64,000 bases of DNA, taken from assembly GCF_009909145.1 (NCBI RefSeq), contig NZ_JAAAPJ010000007.1:488191-552190 (forward strand). Direction: 5' to 3'. Position numbers and translations under genes: made by a program. The notes under the pieces are model-generated. The model saw only the letters and a list, made by a program, of their open reading frames with translations, made no database searches and was not told where the DNA came from. The DNA comes from Corallococcus silvisoli. GTDB lineage: Bacteria > Myxococcota > Myxococcia > Myxococcales > Myxococcaceae. Below, piece by piece: positions 49,789-56,934 of the stretch (its first letter is position 1; each line of letters starts with the position of its first letter).

Positions 49789-52500
49789 CTACCGCGTCGC
49801 CAGCGTCTCCACGTGCTGGCGGAGCGCGGCCGCGTCCCCCAGCCGCCCCCCCAGGCCCGGGAGGGGCTTCGCGGCCTGCTCGATGCGGCCCCGGGTGCGC
49901 GGGCCCGCCACCAGCCACGCGACGCCCAGCGCCAGCTCCGCGACGTCCGGCGCATGGCTGAGCTGCGCGGCCAGCGCCAGCAGCGCGTCCACGGCCTTCT
50001 TCACCTGCGCGCCGTGCAGCGGGTGGTTGCTGGTGATGCCTTCGCGCAGCAGCGCCAGCAGCGCGCGCGCGGTGGCGCGGGCCTGGCGCACGGGCTCCGG
50101 GTCCGTGCCCCCTCCAGCCCACAGGCCGTTCGCGAGCTGCTGGCCCAGCAGGCTGCCCACGTCCTCGGTGGCCCCCGGGGCATCCGCCAGGGCGGGCAGT
50201 GGCGCGGCTTCCTCCTGCTCGTAGAGCGTCTCGGCCTTGTCCTTCTGGGCGTGCATCTCCTGCGCTGGCGCGGGCGGCGCCATCGATGCCTTCCGCGGCT
50301 TCGCGGCGGACATCAGCCGGTCCATGAACCCGCCCTTCTTCTTCGCGGACTCCTGCTCCTTCGGGGCGGTCCAGGGGCCGGCGGCCACGACGGCGTCCGC
50401 CTCATCCGCATGGAAGGACGACCCGGTGGTGGGCTCCGGTCCCAGCTCGGGCGCGGGGGCGGATATTCTCGCAGGGGGGGGCGGCGCTGCGGCGCCCCTC
50501 GAGCGGCTGACCGACATGGGGGCCACGGCGCTGGGGCTGGGCGCCGCAGCCGCGGGGGGCAGACCGCCGGGGGCGGGCATCCGATTCCTTCCGTAGCCTC
50601 CGGCATCCCTCTTCTCGAACCCGCCTGGCGCGAACTCATCGTCGTCCGTCGCGGGCACACCCTGGCCAGACAGACTCCAGCCCGCGGGCGCGCTCACCGG
50701 CACCACGCGCGTCTCCGGCGTGCCCGACGCGCGGCGCTCACCCTGGCGCTCCTCCACCACCACGAAGGACGTGTACTTCGTCGCCAGCTGGTGCTCGATG
50801 GCGAGCCGCACGATGCGCTCCTTCATCGCCTCCGCGCGCCGGCCCACGAGGCCCGCGTCCATCCAGCCCCGGATGCGCTCGGCGGCCCACAACTTCTCCA
50901 CCACCGGCCGGTCCGACAGCGCGGGCAGCTCCAGCCGCACCGTGAGGGAGAAGGGCTCGCGGCCCGATTTTCCCTTCAGCGTCATGCTGCCCGTGCCCCC
51001 TTGCGCATAGCGCCCGAAGAGCGTCCAGGGCGTGCCATCCACCAGGGGCGGCAGCGTGGCGGGAGCCAGCTCACTGGCCTCCACGCCGTCGAAGCGCACC
51101 TCCAGGTCGGTGACGCGCGGCGCGAGCGCCCGGGAGAACTGCGCCACCACCTTCTCGTCGATGCGCTCTCCCGGATGGATGAACTCCACCGCTCCGTCCG
51201 TGCGCCGCGCCAGGTCGCGCAGCAGCGCGTCGCTCACGTTGGTGCCGATGCCGAAGGAGAACACCCGCCCCGCCCCGCGCGCGGCGAGCACCGCCTCGAG
51301 GATCTCCGACTCGTTGCCCACCTGTCCGTCCGTCAGCAGCACCACCACGCCGTCCGGCGCGGCCCGCATCGCGGTGACGAGCGGCTCCAGCAGCTCCGTG
51401 CCGCCGTAGGCGCGCAGCCTCGCGACCCACGCATCCGCCTGCTCCAGCGTGCGCTGGGTGAAGGGCACCGGCGCCGGAGAGAAGCTCTGGAAGGAGTCCG
51501 AGAAGGCGATGACGTTGAAGCGGTCGCCTTCGCGCAGGTGGCGCAGGCACAGCCGGAGCGCGGCCTGGGCCTGGGGCAGGCTCTCCCCGGCCATGGAGCC
51601 GGAGGTGTCCACGACGAACACCACCTCCTGCCGGGGCGGCGCCGCGGCCAGGTTGAGCAGGTCCGGCACCACCGTGAGCGCGAAGGTGCCCGGCCCGTCC
51701 CCATTGCGGTGGGTGACGACGGGCGTGAGCATCACGTCCGGGTTGGCGTTGCGCAGCGTGAGCACCACGTCCCGGTCCAGCGCCACCTCGTCGGAGCCCA
51801 GCTTCCCGTGCGAGGAGTCGCGCTGGAGGCTCACCCGCGTCCGCGTCCCATCCCGCGCGACGGTGAGCCGGTGGGACGGGCTCTCCACCACCACCTCCCG
51901 GCCCACGTCGATGAGCAGGTTCATGCGCAGCCCGTAGTCCACGTGGGGGGCCTCGGGCGGGGAGATGCGGTCCGCGTCTGGCACCCGCGTCGTCGGGGTC
52001 GCGAAGCCATGGGAGGTGCGGTCGCCGCGCGCCGTGCCGGGGATGTACCGGGGCGCCACCAGCGTGGGCAGCATCCAGCGCACGCTGCCCTCCTCCGCGG
52101 TGAGCGTCTGGAGGAACTCCACCTCCACCAGCGTCTCCTCTCCCGGCAGCAGGTTGCCCACCTGCGCGGTGAAGACGTTGGCGCGCTCCTGGTCCAGCAG
52201 CGCCGCGCCGTGGCCCTGGGTGATGGCGTCGTCGTAGGCGCGGAAGGCCTCCTCGCGCTCCTTCACCACGCCCGCCACGCGGCGGCCCGCGCACGTCATG
52301 GAGAAGGCGCTGAGCGTCGCGTCCGAGGGCAGCGGGAAGATGTAGACGGCCTCCACCGGCTTCTTCTCGTCGTTGCGGTAGCGCTGCGTCACGCGCACCC
52401 GCGCATGCCCCCCGAGCAGCTCACCGGAGACTTCCACCCCTTGGAGGGGCACCTGGGCCCCGTCGCGCGTGAACAGCCCACACTTCGCCTGCTCGTTCAT
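49789..52500 (-). CDS. VIT domain and von Willebrand factor A protein
   Basis: 903 aa. Residues ~8-135 form a VIT domain (VPLQGVEVSGELLGGHARVRVTQRY, then AVYIFPLP), followed by a beta segment and a vWA domain (~290-470) with intact MIDAS motif DTSGSM (~296) and LLTDGQVG. No signal peptide, so probably cytosolic unless exported otherwise. A long Pro/Ala-rich linker (~590-750) leads to a C-terminal helical domain (~780-900). Such VIT-vWA proteins are thought to mediate metal-dependent protein assembly, like inter-alpha-trypsin inhibitor chains. ATGA-coupled to the upstream MerR regulator gene. Confidence 0.88.
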   Translation of the reverse strand: MNEQAKCGLFTRDGAQVPLQGVEVSGELLGGHARVRVTQRYRNDEKKPVEAVYIFPLPSDATLSAFSMTCAGRRVAGVVKEREEAFRAYDDAITQGHGAALLDQERANVFTAQVGNLLPGEETLVEVEFLQTLTAEEGSVRWMLPTLVAPRYIPGTARGDRTSHGFATPTTRVPDADRISPPEAPHVDYGLRMNLLIDVGREVVVESPSHRLTVARDGTRTRVSLQRDSSHGKLGSDEVALDRDVVLTLRNANPDVMLTPVVTHRNGDGPGTFALTVVPDLLNLAAAPPRQEVVFVVDTSGSMAGESLPQAQAALRLCLRHLREGDRFNVIAFSDSFQSFSPAPVPFTQRTLEQADAWVARLRAYGGTELLEPLVTAMRAAPDGVVVLLTDGQVGNESEILEAVLAARGAGRVFSFGIGTNVSDALLRDLARRTDGAVEFIHPGERIDEKVVAQFSRALAPRVTDLEVRFDGVEASELAPATLPPLVDGTPWTLFGRYAQGGTGSMTLKGKSGREPFSLTVRLELPALSDRPVVEKLWAAERIRGWMDAGLVGRRAEAMKERIVRLAIEHQLATKYTSFVVVEERQGERRASGTPETRVVPVSAPAGWSLSGQGVPATDDDEFAPGGFEKRDAGGYGRNRMPAPGGLPPAAAAPSPSAVAPMSVSRSRGAAAPPPPARISAPAPELGPEPTTGSSFHADEADAVVAAGPWTAPKEQESAKKKGGFMDRLMSAAKPRKASMAPPAPAQEMHAQKDKAETLYEQEEAAPLPALADAPGATEDVGSLLGQQLANGLWAGGGTDPEPVRQARATARALLALLREGITSNHPLHGAQVKKAVDALLALAAQLSHAPDVAELALGVAWLVAGPRTRGRIEQAAKPLPGLGGRLGDAAALRQHVETLATR

Positions 52501-52979
52501 GACTGCGTTCCTTCCTCGGACTCCTGAATGAGGGCGCGCACCCGCTCCGCCAGCGCCCGGACCTTCGCTTCCGCCTGCTCCGACACGTGCAATTCCAACC
52601 CCGGCGCCAGGAGCCAGCGCTGGTAACGCGCCACCTCCACCGTCGGGTCTTTGCCCGGGCGCCGCGGGGGCGGCGGGGGCGGTGCTTCCGGCAGCGTCAC
52701 GGGCCCCACGGGCGTCTCCGCCAGCCGGAGCAGCTCCTCCGGCGACAGCCGCTGGAGCTCCACCTGGATGGCGTCCAGCGGCATGAACCGCGCCTGGAGC
52801 ACCCGGATGGCCTTGAGCCGCACCCGGTGCTCCTCGCCGTACACGGTGTCCGGCCCCTTGAAGGGCGGCGCGGGCAGGAGGCCCCGCTGGACGTAGTAGC
52901 GGACCGTGCGCGCGGAGACCCCCACCTCCTCCGCCAACGCGGCCAGCTTCCATTCGGTCTGTGTCTTGGGCGTGCTCAC
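52497..52979 (-). CDS. MerR-family transcriptional regulator
   Basis: 160 aa, GTG start at 52979. The N-terminal winged helix (~8-75) contains VGVSARTVRYYVQRGLLP, the MerR recognition pattern; a helical linker (~80-105) and a C-terminal segment with a Pro-rich stretch (APPPPPPRR) lack the Cys or aromatic ligand patterns of metal or drug sensors. A TTGACA-17-TACTGT promoter ends 7 nt before the GTG, so the mRNA is probably leaderless, and TGTCA repeats in it could be its own operator. Coupled by ATGA to the VIT-vWA gene, which it probably controls. Confidence 0.9.
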   Translation of the reverse strand: MSTPKTQTEWKLAALAEEVGVSARTVRYYVQRGLLPAPPFKGPDTVYGEEHRVRLKAIRVLQARFMPLDAIQVELQRLSPEELLRLAETPVGPVTLPEAPPPPPPRRPGKDPTVEVARYQRWLLAPGLELHVSEQAEAKVRALAERVRALIQESEEGTQS

Positions 52980-52986
52980 GAACCTG

Positions 52987-53015
52987 ACAGTAGGTCGTGA
53001 CAGTTTTGGTGTCAA
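52987..53015 (-). promoter_or_regulatory. Leaderless MerR promoter with TGTCA repeats
   Basis: Minus strand: TTGACA (53015-53010, perfect -35), 17-nt spacer, TACTGT (52992-52987), then 7 nt to the GTG at 52979. TGACA in the -35 pairs as an inverted repeat with TGTCA in the spacer, and ACTGTCA occurs twice, 13 bp apart, through the -10. This arrangement is a natural target for an autoregulating MerR-type protein. The divergent DUF2721-like gene starts at 53097. Confidence 0.65.
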
Positions 53016-53096
53016 GATGCCGGTGTTGATTCGCCACTGCTGGTGTCGGGATGGACCGGGGTGGCGGCCGGGCGGGCGGTGGGTCAGAAGGAGGCC

Positions 53097-53576
53097 ATGA
53101 ACGTCGGCATGGCGGGGTTGGACCCTTCGTCCATCCAGCTCATCGGGACGGCGGTGACGCCCGCGGTGATGGTGTCCGGGTGCGGCATCCTGGCGACCGG
53201 GCTGGACAACCAGATTTCGCGCATCACCGCCCGCATGCGGGACATGGTCCGTGAATGGCGCACGCTGCCAGAGGGGCACGCGCGCCGGGCGCTCCTGCGC
53301 GAGGAGGTGGCCATCATGGACCGGCGCCACGCCATCCTCGCGCGGGCCATCGGCTTCACCTACGCGGCGCTCCTGGCCTTCGTGGTGACGTCGCTGCTGT
53401 ACCTGCTGCGCCGCAGCGTCCCGGTGCCGGAGGAGCTGCCGGTGCTGTCCTTCTCCCTGGGCGTGGGCCTGCTGGGCTCCACGGCGGTGCTGGCGCTGGC
53501 CTCGCTGCGCCTGAGCCGCCGCGCCATCACGCTGGAGCGCGAGGACCTCTTCCGAGACGGCCCTCCCGGCGCCTGA
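53097..53576 (+). CDS. DUF2721-like membrane protein
   Basis: 159 aa from ATG 53097, with perfect AAGGAGG upstream. Layout: IQLIGTAVTPAVMVSGCGILATGLDNQISRI with a first helix (~15-34), then a charged loop (MRDMVREWRTLPEGHARRALLREEVAIMDRRHAIL), then two helices (~82-103 and ~118-137). This matches the DUF2721 family, of unknown function. Divergent from the merR gene with a 117-nt gap. Confidence 0.82.
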   Translation: MNVGMAGLDPSSIQLIGTAVTPAVMVSGCGILATGLDNQISRITARMRDMVREWRTLPEGHARRALLREEVAIMDRRHAILARAIGFTYAALLAFVVTSLLYLLRRSVPVPEELPVLSFSLGVGLLGSTAVLALASLRLSRRAITLEREDLFRDGPPGA

Positions 53577-53714
53577 ATTTGTTCCGCAGCGCACGCGACG
53601 GTGCTAGCTGCTGCCTTCGAGACGCGCGGGTCTGGTAGGTCCCGGGGCCGCGCGCCGGATCTCGCGCTGATATCCAAAGCCTCTGGCTCAACCCACACCG
53701 TGGAGCACGTGAAC

Positions 53715-54230
53715 ATGGCAAACACCAAGGTCTTCTTCGACATGTCGATTGGTGGCCAGCCCGCCGGCCGCATCGTGATGGAGCTGTTCTCCGACGACGT
53801 TCCCAAGACCGCCGAGAACTTCCGCGCCCTGTGCACGGGCGAGAAGGGCATTGGCCGCAGCGGCAAGCCGCTGCACTACAAGGGCTCGTCCTTCCACCGC
53901 GTCATCCCGCAGTTCATGTGCCAGGGCGGCGACTTCACCGCCGGCAACGGCACGGGCGGCGAGTCCATCTACGGTGAGAAGTTCGCGGACGAGAACTTCA
54001 AGCACAAGCACACCGGCGAGGGCTTCCTGTCCATGGCGAACGCGGGCCGCAACACCAACGGCTCGCAGTTCTTCCTCACCACCATTCCGACGCCGTGGCT
54101 CGACGGCAAGCACGTCGTCTTCGGCAAGGTCGTCGAAGGCATGGACGTGGTGAAGAAGATCGAGGGCGTGGGCAGCCAGTCCGGCGCGACGCGCCAGCCC
54201 GTGAAGATCGAGGACAGCGGCCAGCTGTAA
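53715..54230 (+). CDS. Cyclophilin-type peptidyl-prolyl isomerase, eukaryote-like
   Basis: 171 aa, no signal peptide. Complete cyclophilin: active-site FHRVIPQFMCQGGDF, NGSQFFLTT, WLDGKHVVFGKV. The segment ALCTGEKGIGRSGKPLHYKG is the eukaryotic CypA-type insertion, absent from typical bacterial PpiA/PpiB. It catalyses cis-trans isomerisation of Xaa-Pro bonds; cyclosporin-binding residues including the active-site Arg, Phe and the Trp of PTPWLDG are present. GGAG ~9 nt before the ATG. A perfect bidirectional terminator follows. Transfer from a eukaryote is likely but needs phylogeny. Confidence 0.95.
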   Translation: MANTKVFFDMSIGGQPAGRIVMELFSDDVPKTAENFRALCTGEKGIGRSGKPLHYKGSSFHRVIPQFMCQGGDFTAGNGTGGESIYGEKFADENFKHKHTGEGFLSMANAGRNTNGSQFFLTTIPTPWLDGKHVVFGKVVEGMDVVKKIEGVGSQSGATRQPVKIEDSGQL

Positions 54231-54253
54231 TCCCGCCGCCCGCTTCACCCAGG

Positions 54254-54285
54254 AGGTCCACCCACGCACCCGCGCGGGTGGACCT
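54254..54285. terminator. Bidirectional hairpin terminator
   Basis: AGGTCCACCC (54254-54263), 12-nt loop, GGGTGGACCT (54276-54285): perfect 10-bp stem, followed on the plus strand by TCGTCGTTT. It lies in the 63-bp gap between the convergent ends of the cyclophilin and slipin genes and can serve both. Confidence 0.7.
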
Positions 54286-54293
54286 TCGTCGTT

Positions 54294-55115
54294 TCAGGAG
54301 AGGCCGTGGGACGCGTCCTCGTCCTCCTCGTCGCGGGCCTCCTCCGGGCGGAAGGGCCGCGCGGGCACCGCGCCGAACGCGCGCAGCAGCTCCAGCGGGA
54401 TGGGCAGGATGGTGTGGTTTCCGCCGCCGGTGATTTCGACCAGCGTCTGCAGGTAGCGCAGCTGGAGCGTGGCGGGGTTGCGGCTGAGCACGTCGGCGGC
54501 CTGGGCGAGCTTCTCGGCGGCCTGGTGTTCGCCCTCCGCGGCGATGATCTTCGCGCGGCGCTCGCGTTCGGCCTCGGCCTGCCGCGCGATGGCCCGCTGC
54601 ATCTCCAGGGGCAGGTCGATGTGCTTCACCTCCACGTTGGAGACCTTGATGCCCCACGGGCCGGTGCGCGCGTCCAGCACCTGCTGGAGCTCATGGTTGA
54701 TGCGCTCGCGCTGGGACAGCAAATCATCCAGCTCCACCTGGCCCAGGATGGCGCGCAGCGTGGTCTGGGCGATCTGGCTGGTGGCGTAGAGGTAGTCCTC
54801 CACCTGGAGCACGGCCCGGTCCGCCTGGATGACGCGGAAGTAGACGACGGCGTTGACCTTCACGCTGACGTTGTCCTTGGTGATGACGTCCTGCGGGGGC
54901 ACGTCGCGCGCCACGGTGCGCAGGTCGATGATGACCATCCGTTCGATGAAGGGGATGAGCCAGCGGAAGCCCGCGCGCTTGAGGCCCACGAAGCGGCCCA
55001 GCCGGAACACGACGCCGTTCTGGTACTCGGTGACGATGCGCACGCCGGAGACGAAGAGGAGGAACAACAGGCCCAGCGGGATGATCAGCCCCAGGGCGCC
55101 GAACAGATTGTTCAT
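54294..55115 (-). CDS. SPFH family protein (slipin/stomatin-like)
   Basis: 273 aa. N-terminal membrane helix (~5-25), then an SPFH/band-7 domain (~25-200; EYQNGVVFRLGRFVGLKRAGF, VKVNAVVYFRV, DARTGPWGIKVSNVEVKHIDLP) and a helical C-terminal region. Slipins form membrane-associated rings or cages with NfeD proteases. GGAGG ~8 nt before ATG 55115, which overlaps the upstream nfeD stop as ATGA: the usual slipin-NfeD operon. Confidence 0.93.
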   Translation of the reverse strand: MNNLFGALGLIIPLGLLFLLFVSGVRIVTEYQNGVVFRLGRFVGLKRAGFRWLIPFIERMVIIDLRTVARDVPPQDVITKDNVSVKVNAVVYFRVIQADRAVLQVEDYLYATSQIAQTTLRAILGQVELDDLLSQRERINHELQQVLDARTGPWGIKVSNVEVKHIDLPLEMQRAIARQAEAERERRAKIIAAEGEHQAAEKLAQAADVLSRNPATLQLRYLQTLVEITGGGNHTILPIPLELLRAFGAVPARPFRPEEARDEEDEDASHGLS

Positions 55116-56473
55116 GGCATCGCCTCCGCGACGGTGAGGGTGAGCCCCTCCACGGCGCGCACCACGACGCGGGCGCCCTCGTGGATGGGGGTGAAGGAGA
55201 CGGCCCGCCAGCGCTCGCCGTGGACGAACACCTCGCCGCCCGTGGACGTGACGGGACCCAGCGCAGTGCCCGCCTCGCCGACGAGCCCCGCGTCTCCGCC
55301 CCGCTGCGGCAGCCCGCGCGTCTGGGCGCTGCGATACGCGAGGAAGGCCGCGGTCCCGGCGAGCACCAGGGCCGTGGGCAGCATCACGCCCCACGAAGGG
55401 CGGAAGGATGGATCCACGAACCAGCCGGGCTCGAAGCGGTCCACCAGGAACACGCCGCCCAGGAGCAACAGGCTCACGCCCGCCGCGCCCAGCAGACCGC
55501 TGGTGACGAAGAGCTCCGCGAGGATGAGCCCCACGCCCGCGAGCATCAACACCAGCGCCCCCGAGCGCACCGGCAGCGTGGAGGACGCCATCAAGGCGAG
55601 CACCAGCGCCACGATGCCCACGAGCCCCGGCGCCACCGCGCCCGGATGGGACAGCTCCGCCACCAACCCCAGCGCCGCGACCAGGAACAACAGGTAGACG
55701 AGGGACGGCTGCGCGAGCGCGTGCACCACCTGCTGGGCCACCCCCGGCTCGAGCGACACGACGCGGGCGTCGCGAGTGGCGAGCGTCACGGTGTCGCCGC
55801 CCGCCAGCTCCACGCGGCGGCCGTCGACGGCGGCGAGGAACGCGGCCTCGGTGGGCACGACGAACTCCACCACGTGAAGGGCCACGGCGCGGTCCGCGGG
55901 GATGCTGGCGCTGTCGCGCACGGCGATCGAGGCCCACTCCGCGTCCCGGCCCCGCTGACGGGCCAGTCCTTCCGCGAAGGCGACGGTGTCGTTCTCGATC
56001 TTCCGGGCGAGCTGCGTCCCCCCGGCCGCCTCCAGGTCCTCACCTCCCGGCCCCACCGGGTGCGCGGCGCCGATGTTCGTCCCGGGGGCCATCGCGCTCA
56101 CGTTCGACGCGAGCGCGATGAACACGCCCGCGCTGCCGGCATGCGCGCCGGACGGGCCCACCCAGACGAGCACGGGGACGCGCGAGCCCAGGAACGCACG
56201 CACGACGGTGCGGGTGGCCTCCAGCTCGCCCCCAGGCGTGTCCAGCCGCACGAGCAGCGCCGTGGCGCCACTGGCCTCCGCGCGCTTCACGCAGTCCGCG
56301 AGGTAGGCGCCCGACCCGGCATCCACCACGCCCTCCAGCTCACACCGGGTGACGAGGGGCGCGGCGGGCGCGGGGGCGGCGGACGCGAGGAGGGAGCCTG
56401 CGAAGCACAGGGCCATGAGCCAGCCCCAGAGGACGTGAAGGCGAAAGCGCTTGCTGTCGACGTGCTCCCGCAT
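55112..56473 (-). CDS. NfeD-family membrane serine protease
   Basis: 453 aa. Signal/membrane segment (~12-38), ClpP-class protease domain (~45-225) with Ser in SGAHAGSAG and Lys in QLARKIENDTVAF, the catalytic dyad described for archaeal PH1510; then four or five membrane helices (~245-370) and a C-terminal NfeD OB-fold (~395-450). In archaea this class cleaves the C-terminus of its stomatin partner, encoded here immediately downstream (ATGA overlap). Two adjacent palindromes lie 45-71 nt upstream of the ATG. Confidence 0.93.
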   Translation of the reverse strand: MREHVDSKRFRLHVLWGWLMALCFAGSLLASAAPAPAAPLVTRCELEGVVDAGSGAYLADCVKRAEASGATALLVRLDTPGGELEATRTVVRAFLGSRVPVLVWVGPSGAHAGSAGVFIALASNVSAMAPGTNIGAAHPVGPGGEDLEAAGGTQLARKIENDTVAFAEGLARQRGRDAEWASIAVRDSASIPADRAVALHVVEFVVPTEAAFLAAVDGRRVELAGGDTVTLATRDARVVSLEPGVAQQVVHALAQPSLVYLLFLVAALGLVAELSHPGAVAPGLVGIVALVLALMASSTLPVRSGALVLMLAGVGLILAELFVTSGLLGAAGVSLLLLGGVFLVDRFEPGWFVDPSFRPSWGVMLPTALVLAGTAAFLAYRSAQTRGLPQRGGDAGLVGEAGTALGPVTSTGGEVFVHGERWRAVSFTPIHEGARVVVRAVEGLTLTVAEAMP

Positions 56474-56517
56474 GGCCACCGCATCCCCCGGGTGCGCGCC
56501 CCTCGCGCGCACGCGCT

Positions 56518-56544
56518 TGCACAACGGTGTGCATCGAACGTTCG
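56518..56544. promoter_or_regulatory. Adjacent palindromes upstream of nfeD
   Basis: TGCACA-N4-TGTGCA (56518-56533) is followed one base later by CGAACGTTCG (56535-56544). Both are perfect. They lie 45 nt above the nfeD ATG and ~160 nt above the divergent small lipoprotein gene. CGAACGTTCG resembles half-sites of SOS boxes but lacks their spacer. Candidate operator(s). Confidence 0.4.
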
Positions 56545-56705
56545 GCTGACAGGGGGCCGAAGCCGGGGGCCTGGGGAGCGTGCGGGCAGGAAGGGCCTGG
56601 AGTCCCGCCTGTGCATCCAATGGTGGACGTTGAAGGGGATGCGCGTTGCGGGGGGAGGGCGCACCTCCCTAGGGTCGGTCTCACGCTGTGCTCCCAGGAG
56701 GTTTC

Positions 56706-56924
56706 ATGCGCCGTGCCGTGCTGCTCATCGCTGCTCTGGGCCTGACCGCGGGAGCGGTGGCCTGCAAGACCACCCAGCCCGCCGGGACGGAGAACCAGGT
56801 CCCCATCCAGGGGCCGGACACGGTCCGCGAGCCCATCCAGAACGTGCCCGACGAGCCGAGCGGCCCCGCGGCCCCCATCGAAGCGCCGGGCGTGGATGGT
56901 GGCTTCCCCGAGGGAGGTGGGTAG
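56706..56924 (+). CDS. Small lipoprotein
   Basis: 72 aa with signal peptide and lipobox GAVAC (Cys ~20); the mature part is a 50-residue Pro/Gly/Glu-rich disordered chain. AGGAGGT lies 4 nt before ATG 56706, and TAGGGT further upstream could be a -10. Its TAG stop lies 10 nt before the amidohydrolase start, so the two are likely co-transcribed. Function unknown. Confidence 0.78.
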   Translation: MRRAVLLIAALGLTAGAVACKTTQPAGTENQVPIQGPDTVREPIQNVPDEPSGPAAPIEAPGVDGGFPEGGG

Positions 56925-56934
56925 GCTCCGCCGC

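Noticed and set aside
56535..56544. CGAACGTTCG as an SOS (LexA) box
   Set aside because: LexA boxes of this type need a spacer between the half-sites; here the halves abut.
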